The position numbers and the translations under genes were made by a program. A stretch of DNA of 64,000 nucleotides from Vitis vinifera. Lineage: Eukaryota; Streptophyta; Magnoliopsida; Vitales; Vitaceae. Where the stretch lies: positions 9,169,001 to 9,233,000 of the forward strand of contig NC_081822.1 of the NCBI RefSeq assembly GCF_030704535.1, written 5' to 3'. Of this stretch, positions 61,380 through 64,000 are shown piece after piece (position 1 is the first letter of the stretch; every line of letters starts with the position of its first letter). Under the pieces are notes generated by a model. The model was not told where the DNA came from. It worked only from the letters and a program-made list of their open reading frames with translations, and did not search any database.

Positions 61380-62480
61380 TTATGCTAGCTTTTGGAGTGG
61401 GTCCATTTAGTTCAACATGGTCAGACAACCTCATAGTCTTGGATCTTTCTCATTAATTGCCCAAGTTTGTCCAATCAATGGATTCTAATCAAGCACTATT
61501 TTTTAGGCTTGGTATTGGGGTTCTAGTTATTACCAAGGCCGATCGCGGATTCGAATTGTTCAGGAGACCTAACACATTTTATTCGGCCATTCTAGGCCAT
61601 GGATCTTGGGCCACGTTTTTCGAGCTCGAAGCTCATTCAAAAGGGTCAGACCTAGTCAATACCCTTCTCAAGAGCAAAGATACCAAGGATGGTTAGGCAA
61701 CATCCTCTGAGAGGGAAGCTCCATCCCACTTAAGTTGGACTTTAATTGGAAGAAACTCAAATTTCAAAAGTTCAAAGTGGCTGCCATGTGGCAGCAAGGG
61801 GCATAACACTGTCAAAGCAGTCGTGTAATGATAAGTACAATGCTAAGTGCCAATGTCGAGAGCCACATGCTTCCTCATTTGAGCCCTTTATAAATACATA
61901 CTATTCCTCTTCATTTTCACTTTCTATCTTCTACTTTCTAAGTCTTTATCATTTCTTCTGTCTACCATCACTTTATGCTATCGGTGCCTTCAACGAACGT
62001 TTCTAAATACTTTTCTGGTGACTTATATTTAGGTGTCTTCCTTTCTCCCTTTTACCCATTTGTTTTGTTTTGATTTCCTTCAGTCTGGTGAACTACTACA
62101 TGGTGGCATTCCCATGACAGTGGCCACTATGAGGGGTGGCTACCATTGGCACTGCCTTGGGCTACTGCCTTTCAAGCCATCATTGATGTTGTTGTCAACA
62201 TTGTTAGTGATGATAGTGATGGTGGCTCCTGGGGCCACTCCCTTCACTTTCTGTATTTTACTTTATTTTACTTTGCTTTTCCTAGATAGGGGTAATCAGC
62301 TATGGTACAGGCCCTATGTGCATCGTGAAGAGTTTTGCCTCTTGTTGCTCCTAGTCTAAATGCTTATGCATGACTAGATCACAAGCGGCTATTAGGCTTT
62401 GCCTTCAACTCACCCACTCTCTTCTTCAATTTAGATAGTGTCAAAGCTACCTAACATGTTCTATAAGATGAAAAGTGAAG
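61380..62480. other. Possible retroelement LTR or leader, no gene
   Basis: A TATA-like CCCTTTATAAATAC at about 61884-61897 is followed by a long CT-rich stretch, as at LTR promoters. Neighbouring ORFs (61457-61696, 62033-62359) show no known motif. It adjoins a gypsy remnant of opposite strand, so the link is uncertain. Confidence 0.35.
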
Positions 62481-62514
62481 AGTAACAACTTATTAACTAA
62501 TGGTGGTGTCATTC

Positions 62515-63294
62515 CTATGTTCGGGCTAAGTCATCTCGATGCTCCATTTTTTCTACACAATCTAGCAAAGCCAAGCAGTTTGCATAGTTCCAAACAAAAT
62601 ATGCCATTTCGGAGACCATACTGGCATCCAATTCTTGACCTACCGTGATGAAATGGAGTTTGAAACCCGATTGGGATATAGTGGAAACCACCATTGTATT
62701 GGACAACCAATTTGAAGATTGTACTTCCCTTATGAATCCCACTTTGAACAACTTAACTTCTTACTTAACAATCTCCCTTTTTCAAACAACTGAATTTCTT
62801 ATCTTTTGTTAAGCTATGATGGACTTGTTCTCTACATTGAGATGATGAATGCCATAGCCTTAGCCTCTTTAACATCCCAAGGAACACACACAGATAACTT
62901 TTCAAAAGAGTGGTCAATTCCTCCCTTTCGTGTGACATTAGGCTTTTCCTAAGGCACACTTTCCTTCTAAATGGATACTCTGCTAAGCTTACCTTTTACA
63001 TGTCTTCTGCGGTGAAGAAAAATCTCCTTTCCTTCTCACCACATACTATAATTGTCATAACTCCTAAGTGTCAATATCTATCTTTTTAAAGGCTCCTTGT
63101 AAAGCTCTGCAATAACTTGATCGCCTAATATATCCATAACCCCCTAAAGAGTAGCAAATAACATCTTCTGATGATAAAGAAATTGCCTTCATTTGGTCTA
63201 TCCATGTTCTCCCAGGAATTGCATGATAAGACAAGCTAACATTGACAATTAAGAATATCACCATATTAGTGACTGAGCCTACACTAACAAACAA
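62515..63294 (-). pseudogene. Ty3/gypsy protease to RT-start remnant
   Basis: On the minus strand, 63294-63064 reads VNVSLSYHAIPGRTWIDQMKA, the segment after the gypsy protease active site. 62959-62765 reads SHEREELTTLLKSYLCVF, the linker before RT. 62751-62680 reads KVGFIREVQSSNWLSN, the RT start. The catalytic RT block is missing and the frame is broken between the parts. LTRs were not found. Confidence 0.75.
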
Positions 63295-63299
63295 TTAGG

Positions 63300-64000
63300 G
63301 TCATGTTGATAACACATTAAAGCACAGCAATTCACCAAGCACTTGAAAAAGCCACTATCATTATATTTTTCTTAAAGACTCTAACTTGACAGTTCAGTTA
63401 ACAACACTTGGTTGGCCCTAATGACATTATAACAAATGTGAGATTTAGTATTAAGAGAATTTCATTGGAGGTCACAATATATGGTTGCAAAAGATCGTAT
63501 ATAGTGCTTGCTTCACCTGATGAACCTCCGTAAATATCTTTATATACCTATGATTTAATTAAATAATAGAAAGATAATGAATAATTTTGAAAGTGCTAAT
63601 AGCTCGGGCAATATACTCTTGCTTGTCTTATGAGAACTTCTGATGGATTATTGAATCATTGAACAAATTGGCATTTATTATTGGAAGGAATGTAACAAAG
63701 AACCTTGCTTTCTTCCACTTTCCATGGCTTCCAAAGCTGATCCATTAGCCAGCAACCAGCCTGTATTTAGACCAAAATTCGATCTCAATCCAACCTAAAT
63801 TGTATTTTCAGCCTTACTTTTCTTCAGTAATATTGCTTGTACAATATATGCAAGTACTCCTGCTTTTATGCATGGTTTAGGTCTCAAAACCATCCCTTCA
63901 ATAAATATGATAATTTTTCCAATTATATACAATCATAAAAGAAGGAATTATCCCAATTCCATTCCTTTGTTTTTTTTTTTTTCCACTATATGATGCATAT
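63300..64000. repeat. Patatin flank copy (63460-64000)
   Basis: Matches 51170-51477 joined directly to 52991-53350. It suggests another patatin unit begins beyond the right edge. No gene inside the window here. Confidence 0.65.

Noticed and set aside
1..64000. Operon-like or defence-system gene sets, tRNA and rRNA genes
   Set aside because: Genes are intron-bearing and eukaryotic; no cloverleaf or rRNA segment was recognised. The tRNA-like words are retroelement primer sites.

Overview
This is nuclear DNA of a higher plant: AT-rich, genes broken by short GT-AG introns, no operons, and dense nested LTR retrotransposons of plant type (Copia, Ty3/gypsy, Athila-like). The protein families and repeats look like a woody eudicot such as grapevine (Vitis), but the species cannot be fixed from sequence alone.

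The only host gene family recognised is patatin-like phospholipase (acyl hydrolase with a Ser-Asp dyad), always on the minus strand and usually in seven exons. Two members look intact: gene A (20040-22025, 413 aa) and gene C (53665-55831, 406 aa). Gene B (37295-39466) is intact except for a lost splice acceptor before exon 6. Gene D (48292-50502) is a full-length pseudogene with a stop codon, two offsetting frameshifts and the catalytic Asp changed to Tyr. Older wrecks lie at 41-638, 9412-16364, 27043-34010, 39846-39938 and 44990-46740, and a gene-less scar at about 25325-25700.

Layout: 1-5.7 kb is a dead patatin 5' end plus flank, and is repeated at 39.8-43.1 kb. A decayed gypsy element fills 5.0-9.4 kb. 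A Copia element (9637-16215) sits in intron 2 of a dead patatin gene and itself holds an Athila-like solo LTR. 17-19.5 kb is flank shared with 56.2-59.4 kb. Gene A follows. A nearly complete Copia element (27360-33740) is inserted in exon 4 of a dead patatin gene. An internally deleted Athila-like element (34110-36099) precedes gene B. 43.1-44.6 kb holds Copia scraps, followed by a dead patatin gene, gene D, a solo LTR, a 1.5 kb insertion with 103-bp tandem repeats, then gene C. 59.4-64 kb is mostly non-coding with a minus-strand gypsy remnant.

The window therefore records repeated tandem duplication, decay and retrotransposon invasion of a patatin cluster. The intact genes probably act independently as cytosolic lipid acyl hydrolases. 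I see no sign of a new multi-gene system. The most interesting signals are the lesions in genes B and D and the datable nested insertions.
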